A program made the position numbers and the translations under genes. Positions 27,420 to 38,056 of a DNA stretch of 64,000 nt are shown here, piece by piece. The stretch is taken from positions 1,922,001 to 1,986,000 of the forward strand of contig NZ_OX458932.1 in assembly GCF_949774925.1 (NCBI RefSeq). Direction: 5' to 3'. Source of the DNA: Candidatus Methylacidiphilum fumarolicum. GTDB lineage: Bacteria > Verrucomicrobiota > Verrucomicrobiia > Methylacidiphilales > Methylacidiphilaceae. The notes under the pieces were generated by a model. That model did not search any database, had not been told where the DNA came from, and was given only the letters and a program-made list of their open reading frames with translations. Position 1 is the first letter of the stretch. Every line of letters starts with the position of its first letter.

Positions 27420-28877
27420 ATGGAATACGAAGCAATCATAGGACTTGAAGTCCACGTCCAATTAAAAACGCAGACAAAACTTTTTTGTGGCTGCCCCGTA
27501 GAATATGGAGTCTTACCCAACAGCCGAGTTTGTCCTATCTGCTTGGGACTACCTGGCGCCCTTCCTTCTCCGAATAAGCAAGCCATCATTCTTACGATTC
27601 AAACAGGGCTCATGCTTGGATCAGAAATAGCTCCGAGAGGGAAATTCGACAGAAAAAATTACTTTTATCCTGACATGCCTAAAAATTATCAGATATCGCA
27701 ATATGATCAGCCTTTATGCAAAGGGGGGGCTGTCGAGTTATACCCGTTGGCTTTTCCTAAAGACGCACAAAAAGATCCACAAGCTCAGTCCCGAAAAAAA
27801 ATTAGGCTAGTGAGGATTCATCTTGAGGAAGACGTTGGAAAATCTTTCCATTTTGAAGACCACAGCGGAATTGATTTTAACCGGGCAGGAACCCCACTCA
27901 TGGAAATCGTATCGGAAGCGGATATAAGAAGCCCTGAAGAAGCCTTCGCCTATCTGACAGCCCTTCGCCAAATATTACGATACGGCAACGTGAGTGACTG
28001 TGATATGGAAAAAGGCCAGCTTCGTTGTGACGTGAATGTTAGCGTCAAGCCAATCGGAGAGGGAAAATGGGGAACAAAATGCGAGATCAAAAATCTCAAT
28101 AGCATTAGCGCGGTTCGGAAGGCTTTAAAGTATGAAATCCAAAGACAAATCCATATTTTACAACTCGGAGGCGAAATCTCACAAGAAACTTTGCGTTGGG
28201 ATGATCTTAAAGGGCAAACATTCCCTATGCGAACCAAAGAATACGCCCATGATTATAGATATTTTCCAGATCCTGACCTTTTGACCATCCTGACTGAAGG
28301 AGAACTCATCGAGGAAGCTCAGAAACGAATCCCTGAATTACCAGAAGAAAAAAAACAAAGACTTTCTCAAAACTATGGCCTCACAGAGTACCAAGCCAGT
28401 GTGTTGGCTTCGGATCCTCAGCTAGCTGATTTTTTCGAAAAAGCGGCTGCTCAATCAGCAAATAAAGTATCAGTGGCTAATTTTTTAATTAACGATTATC
28501 TAGCAGTCGTCTCAGAATCTGAAACAGCTATTCCCATTCCACCGGAATATTTTTCGGAGCTATCCAACCTCGTCGATCAAGGCAAGCTTCACATGAAGCA
28601 AGCTAAAGAAATTGTTAAACTAATGGTTACGGAAAAGAAAAGTCCAACCCTTATCGTTGAGGAGAAAGGTTTTGCCCAAATCACCAGTCTGGATACCCTT
28701 GATGCTATCTGCAAAGAGGCCATCGAAGCAAATCCTAAAAGTGTTGCGGACTATCGCTCTGGGAAAACCGCAGCCATTAATGCCATCAAAGGCTACGTCA
28801 TGAAAAAGACAAAAGGACAAGCCAATCCGAAAATTGTCCATGAACTTTTGGAAAAGAAATTAAACGAATTAGGCTGA
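27420..28877 (+). CDS. gatB: aspartyl/glutamyl-tRNA amidotransferase subunit B
   Basis: 485 residues. Start EAIIGLEVHVQL, zinc-site cysteines in LFCGCPVEYG and CPICLGLPGALP, FDRKNYFYPDMPKNYQISQ, and the C-terminal YqeY-like tail domain. It activates the misacylated tRNA carboxylate and transfers ammonia. It is separated from gatA by 61 bp but clearly belongs to the same cluster. Its presence suggests that Gln-tRNA and/or Asn-tRNA is made indirectly in this organism. Confidence 0.96.
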   Translation: MEYEAIIGLEVHVQLKTQTKLFCGCPVEYGVLPNSRVCPICLGLPGALPSPNKQAIILTIQTGLMLGSEIAPRGKFDRKNYFYPDMPKNYQISQYDQPLCKGGAVELYPLAFPKDAQKDPQAQSRKKIRLVRIHLEEDVGKSFHFEDHSGIDFNRAGTPLMEIVSEADIRSPEEAFAYLTALRQILRYGNVSDCDMEKGQLRCDVNVSVKPIGEGKWGTKCEIKNLNSISAVRKALKYEIQRQIHILQLGGEISQETLRWDDLKGQTFPMRTKEYAHDYRYFPDPDLLTILTEGELIEEAQKRIPELPEEKKQRLSQNYGLTEYQASVLASDPQLADFFEKAAAQSANKVSVANFLINDYLAVVSESETAIPIPPEYFSELSNLVDQGKLHMKQAKEIVKLMVTEKKSPTLIVEEKGFAQITSLDTLDAICKEAIEANPKSVADYRSGKTAAINAIKGYVMKKTKGQANPKIVHELLEKKLNELG

Positions 28878-28910
28878 TTGCTTTGATCAAGATTGGGTTT
28901 TTGAAAAAGA

Positions 28911-30707
28911 TTAAGGAGGAGAGCCTTGGTCTAATCGCGCTTTTTCTGATTCTAATTCAGAGATGACGGCGGCAAGCAACCATCCTTTTTTTTCTAATAA
29001 GGCAATAGCCGCCGGTTCGTCTAATCCATAAAGATGCATCAGTATCCGTAGCGAACGATACCGCAATTTCATGCTTTTAGGTTGTAGATTGATCATCAAA
29101 TTATCTTTGACCTTGCCTGTACGGATCATGGAAATCGTACTCAACATATTCAAGACGATTTTCGTGGCTGTCCCTGCCTTTAGTCTGGTGGATCCTGCAA
29201 TAATCTCAGGTCCTGTTGGTAGATCGATCGCCAAGTCAGCGTAAGGACAAGGCGGCCGAGATGGGTTACAGCTTAACAGCAAGGTTTTAGCCCCAATTGT
29301 TTTGGCAGCTTCTAGTGCAGCAATGACAAAAGGAGTTCTCCCACTGGCCGTTATTCCACACACCATGTCCTTACTGGTAACTCCACGGTTAAAAATGCTC
29401 TTAAAACCCTCCCTGCTACTGTCTTCTATGCCTTCCATACTGCGCCAAAGGGCATCGGCTCCACCAGCCATTATTGCTTGAACCATCTCAGGGGAGACGT
29501 TGAATGTCGGTGGCATTTCGCTAGCATCCAATGCCCCCAGTCTTCCGCTTGTTCCTGCACCCACATAAAAGAGTCGGCCTCCTTTTTCCAGTATCGAGCT
29601 GGTGGCGGCTACAGCCTCTGCAATCTCACGGCGACATTTTTCCAAAGCCTGCTGGACAAAGGTCTCCTCAGATATAAACAGATCAACAAGTTCCTGAATC
29701 GTTTTTTTCTCTAAAGAAGCAGAACGAGGATTTCTTTCTTCGGTCATAGACCGATCTAAGGCTTCTCGCTGGGTTTTATCTGGAAGAACATTTTCCATAC
29801 TCATTTGGTAAACAGCAGAAGCGTAACCTAGAAGGCGTATAGCTCCTAGAGGCCCAGGAGTCCTGCATACGAAACACTCCGAAAAAGAAAGCAATTTTTT
29901 CAGCTGGTTTTGGAAAAGAGTGGTATAAAAAGAAGAATTTTCAAAAAGCCCTCCTACCAGAGCAATCCTTGGATTGGTTAAGCCCAACCTTCTGGCAACT
30001 ATCTGCACCCTTAAGCCAAGCATGGAAGCTTCTCTATTTACTATTTCAAAGGAGCTTTCCTCTCCTTGTTCTGCCATGCTCAACACAATGGGAGCAAAAG
30101 AGGCTATAAAATCCTTTTTTGCAAAAGAAGGCAGAACATAGGAAAGGAAATCATCCATATCATTTCTACAACTCTGCCTAAGAAAAGCCTGAGCCAGAGC
30201 GGAAACATTTTTAGTAAGGTCAAAATCTAAATATATTCTTTCTAGTCCTTCCCTTCCTATTCTGTAACCGCTTCCAGGATCCCCTAGCTGTCCCCAACCT
30301 CCAGCCTTTTCCCATATCCCAGCCTTATAGCCAATAACATTGGAGCCCGTTCCAGCAATAACCAATATTCCTTCTTGATCCGGAGCAAAAGCTCTCGCAT
30401 AGGCTGTACGAGTATCTTCAGCGATAATGACTTTTGTGGACTCAGGCCAAACAGACCTAATAATTTCCTCAAGGATTTTTTTTTCTTTTTCCGAATGGCA
30501 ACCAGCAAATCCAGCACCTATTTGTTTAATCTCGACTCGTACTTTTTCTTTTATTGATTGGAACAGAGAAACTAACTCGCTTGTCGTTAATAGATGTACA
30601 TTGCCCACTCCCTCGCTTCCCTTGGCTACCACCCCTCCTTTCTCCTCCTCCAGGACTATCCATCGAGTATGAGTGCCTCCACCTTCAATGCCTAACAATC
30701 TGCCCAT
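28911..30707 (-). CDS. fusion: BadF/BadG-type sugar kinase + N-acetylmuramic acid 6-phosphate etherase
   Basis: 598 residues. Residues 1 to about 300 are an ASKHA kinase of the BadF/BadG/GlcNAc-kinase group: phosphate loop IEGGGTHTRW, GILVIAGTGSN, and GGWGQLGDPGSGYRIG. From about residue 315 to 560 it is MurQ: TEERNPRS, YVGAGTSGRLGALDASE, ITASGRTPFV, and AGSTRLKAGTATK. The C-terminus has a small helical DEPAAIALL segment, as often follows MurQ. The inferred role is recycling of cell-wall amino sugars: phosphorylating MurNAc or GlcNAc and splitting the lactyl ether of MurNAc-6-phosphate. Both sites look intact. The gene converges with gatB. Confidence 0.88.
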   Translation of the reverse strand: MGRLLGIEGGGTHTRWIVLEEEKGGVVAKGSEGVGNVHLLTTSELVSLFQSIKEKVRVEIKQIGAGFAGCHSEKEKKILEEIIRSVWPESTKVIIAEDTRTAYARAFAPDQEGILVIAGTGSNVIGYKAGIWEKAGGWGQLGDPGSGYRIGREGLERIYLDFDLTKNVSALAQAFLRQSCRNDMDDFLSYVLPSFAKKDFIASFAPIVLSMAEQGEESSFEIVNREASMLGLRVQIVARRLGLTNPRIALVGGLFENSSFYTTLFQNQLKKLLSFSECFVCRTPGPLGAIRLLGYASAVYQMSMENVLPDKTQREALDRSMTEERNPRSASLEKKTIQELVDLFISEETFVQQALEKCRREIAEAVAATSSILEKGGRLFYVGAGTSGRLGALDASEMPPTFNVSPEMVQAIMAGGADALWRSMEGIEDSSREGFKSIFNRGVTSKDMVCGITASGRTPFVIAALEAAKTIGAKTLLLSCNPSRPPCPYADLAIDLPTGPEIIAGSTRLKAGTATKIVLNMLSTISMIRTGKVKDNLMINLQPKSMKLRYRSLRILMHLYGLDEPAAIALLEKKGWLLAAVISELESEKARLDQGSPP

Positions 30708-30819
30708 TCTTTCTATTTTATATTGAATATCTTCTCTTCTGACAATCTTTTATAAAATAGAAGAGCCCAAAGGAAGGCTCGACGAGTATATTCCCTCTCT
30801 CTAGAAATATCTTCAATAA

Positions 30820-32910
<2,091 letters not shown>

Positions 32911-32922
32911 TCAAATGAATGG

Positions 32923-33600
32923 ATGACGATGATATTCTTTGATCCTTATGTTGATTGGACCAAAAAATTCGACCGAAGATGGCGGATGGCCCCTCTTCTT
33001 TTCTTTATATTTTTCCCCTTTCTTTTTTTCTCTTCTTCGGCTCCTCTTTTCTCTCAAGACGATCAGAATGCAGAGACTCCAACGATTGCAAAAAAACTGG
33101 AAGGGGAAGAAGAAAGGAAAAAGCTTCTAAGAGCAGTCGATATCCTAGATCAATTAGAGCAAAATGTTGAAGCAAATTCCTTCAATATCCAAGCCATTAA
33201 AGAGGAAATACGGAAATTAAAAGAGCAAGTCAACTCTTTGGAAAAGGATATTGAAAAAATAAAAATTGCCACATCAAAAGAGCGTTTATCCCCTTCAAAT
33301 CCTAAAAAAGGCAATGCGGCGGTATCAGAAAAGGCCCATAGAGGGGCTACAACTCAATTGGTTGAAAAAGGATACTACTACGTGGTGAAAAAAAATGACA
33401 CGCTTGAAAGCATTGCCGATGCCTACCGGAAAAGCGGGGTGAATGTAACTGCGGAGGATATACGAAAATCCAATAATCTCTCTTCTCACTCTCCGCTTGA
33501 AGTTGGAAGTAAATTATTCATTCCCAAAAAAGAAACAAAACCAGTCCAGTCTGCCCCTCCCCCTTCCCCCATTCCCAAAGAGGGAACCACTATCGAATAA
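32923..33600 (+). CDS. membrane-anchored or secreted LysM protein with coiled coil
   Basis: 225 residues. A hydrophobic segment (about residues 22-44, after charged residues) acts as signal or anchor. A charged coiled-coil region follows (about 55-115). A LysM domain (about 146-196: YYVVKKNDTLESIA...IRKSNNL...LEVGSKLFIP) binds peptidoglycan glycans. The C-terminus is Pro-rich. It starts 12 bp after ligA and is probably cotranscribed. A cell-wall role is likely, but no catalytic domain is visible. Confidence 0.85.
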   Translation: MTMIFFDPYVDWTKKFDRRWRMAPLLFFIFFPFLFFSSSAPLFSQDDQNAETPTIAKKLEGEEERKKLLRAVDILDQLEQNVEANSFNIQAIKEEIRKLKEQVNSLEKDIEKIKIATSKERLSPSNPKKGNAAVSEKAHRGATTQLVEKGYYYVVKKNDTLESIADAYRKSGVNVTAEDIRKSNNLSSHSPLEVGSKLFIPKKETKPVQSAPPPSPIPKEGTTIE

Positions 33601-33683
33601 ATCCAGTCTGTATGCAAAAAAAATATCTCTTAGATAAGGTAAGACATTTTAACCTATGATGTTAAAATACATGGCAGAGATCC

Positions 33684-35192
33684 TCATGTAGTCTTTTGAA
33701 TCCACTTAGAGGCTTTACGAACGGCTTTTTTCCAGTAATGAAGCTCCTTTTGTCTTTTCAAAGAAGATAGGGTCGGTAGCCATTCTTTCTTTTTTTTCCA
33801 CCACCTGCCTAGTTCCTCAAAATCATTAAAGAGGCCTCCTGCTAAGCCGGTGATAAATGCTGCTCCCATTGCCGTTGTTTCACTATTTTCAGGAGTCAAA
33901 ATTTTTCTATTCAATATATCCGCTTGGAACTGCATAAACCATTCATTTTTTACCATACCCCCATCTACTTTCAGTCCCTGCATCTTCATGCCGCAGGCCT
34001 TTTGCATCCCCTCAAAAAGGTCTCTAACTTGAAAAGCGGTTGCCTCTAAGACTGCGCGGGCTAAATGACAGGCTTGAGTCTTTAAAGTCAAACCGAAAAA
34101 AGCGGCTCTGGCAAACGGATCCCAATATGGAGCAAACAATCCACAAAAAGCAGGAACAAAGTATATGCCCCCATTATCAGAAGCTTGCAAAGCCAAAGTT
34201 TCTAATTCTTGGTCATCTTTCAACTTCAACAACTGCTTCAACCAATGCACAGCTGAACCAGCAGAGGCGCTGCTGCCCTCCAACGCATAGCTTATGTTTC
34301 CATTGCGTAACTTGTAGCCGATTGTTGTGATTAACCCAGAGTCAGAGAAAATGGGGCGACCGGCCGTATTCATAAGCAAAAATGCACCTGTACCATAAGT
34401 GCACTTCCCCTCTCCAAACCGAAGACAATTTTGTCCGACCAGGGCTGCTTGCTGATCTCCAATTAGCCCTGCTAGGGTGATTCCCTTCAAACAACCTACT
34501 TTTCCCTCAGATAAGATAGCATCGTTGGGAACGACTTCAGGCATCAATATAGAAGGAATAGTTAATTCTTCAAGGATTTCTTGATCCCACTGCATTGTAT
34601 GGATATTAAAAAGCAAGGTTCGAGAGGCATTAGTGACATCGGTCAGGTGTTTACCTCCATGAGGACCACCAGAGAATTTCCAAAGTAAAAATGAATCGAT
34701 GGTACCAAAGAGAAGATCTCCTGAGGAAGCTTTTTTTCTTGCTTCTGGGATATGCTCAAGAAGCCATAAAAGTTTCATTCCACTGAAATAAGTTGCCAGT
34801 GGGAGACCCGTTTTCCTATGGTAGCGGTAGAGGCCAGCGGGGGTGTTAGAGAATTCATTCACAAGATCTGCCGTCCGACTGTCTTGCCAACTAATAGCAT
34901 TGGCAAGAGGGATCCCAGTTTTTTTTTCCCAAAGAACCGTTGTTTCTCTTTGATTAGTAATGCCCAGGGCCACAAGATCAGACCGGCAAAGTGATTTTGC
35001 CGCAAATGCTTCTTCTACCAAGCTCAGCGTATTATGATAGATCTCAAGGGCATCCTGTTCAACCCATCCTTCCTTTGGACAATACCAGCGATGTTCTTTA
35101 AAAGAAGAAAAGACAACATGGCCTTGCTGATCGAAAAGAAAAAATTTTGTCCCTGAAGTCCCTTGATCAATCACTCCGATGAGTTTTCTCAT
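33684..35192 (-). CDS. glpK: glycerol kinase
   Basis: 502 residues, the usual length. FGGY-family kinase: IDQGTSGTKFFLFD at the N-terminus, GITNQRETTVLWEK, WQDSRT, YGTGAFLLMNT and the C-terminal VDGGMVKNEWFMQFQADIL. It phosphorylates glycerol to glycerol 3-phosphate. The IS left end lies only 80 bp upstream of the start. The IS tnpA, which points toward glpK, has lost its stop and overlaps the first 26 bp of glpK, so expression may now depend on the IS. No glpF or glpD is next to it. Confidence 0.92.
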   Translation of the reverse strand: MRKLIGVIDQGTSGTKFFLFDQQGHVVFSSFKEHRWYCPKEGWVEQDALEIYHNTLSLVEEAFAAKSLCRSDLVALGITNQRETTVLWEKKTGIPLANAISWQDSRTADLVNEFSNTPAGLYRYHRKTGLPLATYFSGMKLLWLLEHIPEARKKASSGDLLFGTIDSFLLWKFSGGPHGGKHLTDVTNASRTLLFNIHTMQWDQEILEELTIPSILMPEVVPNDAILSEGKVGCLKGITLAGLIGDQQAALVGQNCLRFGEGKCTYGTGAFLLMNTAGRPIFSDSGLITTIGYKLRNGNISYALEGSSASAGSAVHWLKQLLKLKDDQELETLALQASDNGGIYFVPAFCGLFAPYWDPFARAAFFGLTLKTQACHLARAVLEATAFQVRDLFEGMQKACGMKMQGLKVDGGMVKNEWFMQFQADILNRKILTPENSETTAMGAAFITGLAGGLFNDFEELGRWWKKKKEWLPTLSSLKRQKELHYWKKAVRKASKWIQKTT

Positions 35193-35754
35193 GACGTGCC
35201 GGTGTTATTTTAAAATCAGGGAGAAAGAAAAGCAGCATCCTTATTACCCCAAAGCAAGAATATTTATGCCAATCTACCCTCTCTGGCGGCCAGTGCTCCA
35301 GCCAGAGCCTTGGGCTTGGCTGGTGGTGAAGGCCGCCCTTTTCCGGCGTTTTCTGCCGTTCGATGTACTGTTTGAGGACGGTTAATGGGGCGCCCCCGCA
35401 CGTGATAACGCAGTAGGAACGGCTCCAAAGAACTGCCTTACGATAGAAACGGGCGACCGTTGTGGCAAACTCTCTGCGGAGAAGCCTGGAAGAAGTTGTC
35501 TTGAGATTGTTCACGAAGCGGCTGAGTCCAAGATTTGGTGGCAACGCAACTAGCAAGTGAACGTGGTCAGATTCTCCGTTGCACTCAAGCAGCTGTCCGC
35601 CCCATCCATCCCAGCGCATTTCCGCAATAGCACGCAACCGGTCAAGCATGGGGCGGGTGAGCGCCTTGCGGCGGTATTTTGTGACAAGAACTAAATGGTA
35701 GTGCAGCGCGTAAACGCAGTGATGCAGAAGGTGCAAACGCACTTGACCTGTCAT
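35167..35754 (-). CDS. tnpA: IS200/IS605 transposase TnpA with read-through C-terminal extension
   Basis: 195 residues. The first 138 match copy 1 (HUH motif SDHVHLLV, Tyr in LKQYIERQ), with a few substitutions such as FVNN for FLNH. The stop TAG of copy 1 is AAG here (35338-35340). The frame therefore continues through the left-end hairpin, out of the IS and 26 bp into glpK, adding 57 residues unrelated to the family. The catalytic core is complete; whether the tail is tolerated is unknown. Confidence 0.88.
   Translation of the reverse strand: MTGQVRLHLLHHCVYALHYHLVLVTKYRRKALTRPMLDRLRAIAEMRWDGWGGQLLECNGESDHVHLLVALPPNLGLSRFVNNLKTTSSRLLRREFATTVARFYRKAVLWSRSYCVITCGGAPLTVLKQYIERQKTPEKGGLHHQPSPRLWLEHWPPERVDWHKYSCFGVIRMLLFFLPDFKITPARHEKTHRSD
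35285..35337. repeat. IS left-end hairpin, copy 2
   Basis: GGCGGCC (35285-35291) pairs with GGCCGCC (35331-35337), with an inner CCAGCC/GGCTGG stem. Counterpart of 10650-10702. In this copy it is translated as part of the extended tnpA. Confidence 0.75.
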
Positions 35755-35802
35755 TACACTAAATGATAGACCATATTGCTGGCCACTGTCCAGCGTCGCC
35801 TC

Positions 35803-37273
35803 ATGATGATCGCATCACCCGCTGGTCTTCCCGTTCTGGGCCCGGTCGAGCGCAAGGTCACCTACCGGCTCTATCCATCCAAGACCGTCCGGGAGGAGCT
35901 TTTGCGGACTCGGTGGGTCCATTGCTTTCTCTGGAACCTAGCTTTGGAGGAGCGCAGGCGGGCGTGGAAGGAGGAAAAGCGAAGCATCGGCTTCGCCGAG
36001 CAGTGCTGATGGCTCACCGAGCTCCGTTCCCGCAGCGCGCTTCTCTCCTCGATCAACGCTCAATCCGCTCAGGTAACGCTCAAGAGGTTGGATCTCGCCT
36101 TTCAGGCGTTCTTCCGCCGCGTCCGGCAAGGCGAAAAGCCGGGATTCCCGCGTTTCAAGCAGGCAGGGCGATTCAGCGGCTTCGGCTTCAAGCAGCACGA
36201 AGGTGACTGGCGGCTGATCGCTAGAGAGCGAAGCGCTCACCTGAAGCTTCGTCTCTCCGGCATTGGGGAGATCCCGATCCGGGGCAAGGCCCGTACTCCC
36301 GGAGAACCCAGGACATGCGAGATCTTTCTTTCCGGCGGCCGATGGCATGCGTCGGTCACGATGCGCTGCCGGCCGGCGCGGGAGCATGGCTGTGGAGCCG
36401 AGGCTTTCGACCTGGGCACGGAGCGGTTCCTGACCAGCGCCAGGTTGGAGCCGGAAAAGAGCGAGCCGGACGTTTCCGAGGTCGCCAATCTGCGCCATCT
36501 GCGCAAGGCGCTTAAGAAGCTCAGGAAGCTCGGACGGACGATCTCCCGCAAGATGGAGGCGGCGATCCGCAAGCACGGGAAACGGAAGGGATTTCGCATT
36601 TCCAAGAGGTTGCGCAAGCAGTACGAGCTGCTCGCCCGGATGCACGCCAAGGTGGCGAACGTCAGGAAGGATTTCCTGCACAAGCAGAGCGCCGCGATGG
36701 TAAGACGCAGCGGACTGTTGATCACGGAGGAGCTGGAGCCGAAAAGGATGACGGCTTCGGCCCGGGGCAGCCGGGAAAAGCCCGGGAAACGTGTGCGGCA
36801 AAAAGCCGGGCTGAATCGAGAGATGTTGGACGCATCGTTCGGAGCTTTCGGGGCGATGGTCGGATACAAAGCGGAAGAGGCTGGTATCGGATAGCTGGAA
36901 GCACAGGCGAGGACGTTGAAGCCAAGCCAGAGATGCCACCGATGCGGCGGCGTCGTGAAAAAGACCCTCGGCGACCGGTGGCATGAGTGCGCATGCGGAG
37001 CGTCCTGCCATCGGGACGAGAACTCGGCGCTCGGGCTTCTCGACTGGGGCTTGGCGAAATGGGAGAAGGATCACGGCTTCGCCTTTCCGGGGCCGAAGGT
37101 CGTTGTATACGGAAAGGAATGGACGGGAACCGATCCATGCGTGGAGCGGGAAGCTCTGGCCGGATGGAACCTCGCTGCGGGCTGGAAGTCCGCGAGCCGA
37201 GCATACTCCGGTGAAACTGCCCGCAGGGAAGCGCGAAACTCCATCCCAGAGCCCTCAGGCTTGGATGGAGTAG
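35803..37273 (+). pseudogene. tnpB: tnpB, interrupted by the same two in-frame stops as copy 1
   Basis: The frame starts at the ATG pair at 35803 and is broken by TGA at 36007-36009 and TAG at 36892-36894, the exact counterparts of the stops in copy 1. Between them the 268-codon piece carries RuvC-I (FDLGTERF) and RuvC-II (ITEEL). After the TAG come the zinc finger (RCHRCGG...CACG) and RuvC-III (HRDENSA). The alignment with ordinary TnpB proteins suggests single-base nonsense changes, the TGA lying where a Lys or Arg is usual. As in copy 1, the last 90 codons read more naturally in a shifted frame ending at 37273. Confidence 0.85.
37239..37270. repeat. IS right-end hairpin, copy 2
   Basis: CTCCATCC (37239-37246) pairs with GGATGGAG (37263-37270). 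Counterpart of 8717-8748. It overlaps the last codons and stop of coaX on the opposite strand. Confidence 0.75.
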
Positions 37274-38019
37274 TTCATGGAGATCATGCGTCTTTTTATC
37301 AAATTTTCTCCAATGATCCGAATTCCTTTAAGAGTCAGGAAAATATCAATCTGATCAACCATGTTCAACCGACCACAAATAAGATGCGCTTGTCCACCGG
37401 TAGCGATCACAGGAATTTTTAGCGGGCATCCCAACTCCTCTTTGATTTTCTCAATAAGATACAGAACCATGCCTCTATAGCCTAAGACAGCACCCACGCG
37501 CATCGCCTCCTCTGTCGATTGGGCGATAGCCCTTAAGGGCTCTTTCAATTCTACAACCGGCAATAGAGCTGTCTTTTCATGAAGATACGATCGCATCAAA
37601 TTTAAGCCAGGAGCTATAACCCCTCCGCAATAAGCCCCATGGTGATTGACAATATCAAAAGTCGTTGCCGTACCAAAATCGATGGCCACTGCTGGATACC
37701 CATAGAATGAAGCTAGGGCAATGGCATTGGCCAGTCTGTCCGCTCCAATTTCTTTGGGATTTGGATAATCGATTGCAATGCCCAAAGGCAGAGAGGGATC
37801 GATGGTATAGATTCTATCCAAAAAGACATTTTCAAAATACACATTGAATTTGGGGACTACGCTACATAGGATGCAGTCTTGCTTTGGAAAATTTTGAATA
37901 ATTTCTCTAAGGAGACTATAACTAAGTTGAGCAGTGGGTACTTTTCTCAGCAGGCTAATTTCAGTATTTTGGCACAATGCAATTTTGGTTACACTATTGC
38001 CGACATCCGCAAGGATCAT
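37255..38019 (-). CDS. coaX: type III pantothenate kinase
   Basis: 254 residues, normal for CoaX. Motifs: DVGNSVTK phosphate loop at the N-terminus, GADRLANA, AIDFGTATTFDIV and GGVIAPGLNL. It carries out the first step of coenzyme A synthesis. The last seven residues (MNYSIQA) and the stop are encoded by the right end of the IS. Family members normally end near the GIRIIGEN segment, so the insertion replaced only a dispensable tail and the enzyme should work. Confidence 0.93.
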   Translation of the reverse strand: MILADVGNSVTKIALCQNTEISLLRKVPTAQLSYSLLREIIQNFPKQDCILCSVVPKFNVYFENVFLDRIYTIDPSLPLGIAIDYPNPKEIGADRLANAIALASFYGYPAVAIDFGTATTFDIVNHHGAYCGGVIAPGLNLMRSYLHEKTALLPVVELKEPLRAIAQSTEEAMRVGAVLGYRGMVLYLIEKIKEELGCPLKIPVIATGGQAHLICGRLNMVDQIDIFLTLKGIRIIGENLIKRRMISMNYSIQA

Positions 38020-38056
38020 AGAAAGGAGCTTTTCAATAAAAAATAGCCTCTCTAAC

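Larger units (their letters stand above)
35273..37279 (+). mobile_element. IS200/IS605-family insertion sequence, copy 2 (inverted relative to copy 1)
   Basis: 2007 bp, same length as copy 1 at 8708-10714 and nearly identical. Differences are scattered single bases that change about ten TnpB residues. It sits between glpK and coaX, its right end forming the last codons of coaX. The tnpB protein of this copy looks closer to the ancestral form at several differing positions (for example EKPGFPRFK). The left edge reads TCTACCC in both copies; the right edge reads GTTCATG. Confidence 0.92.
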
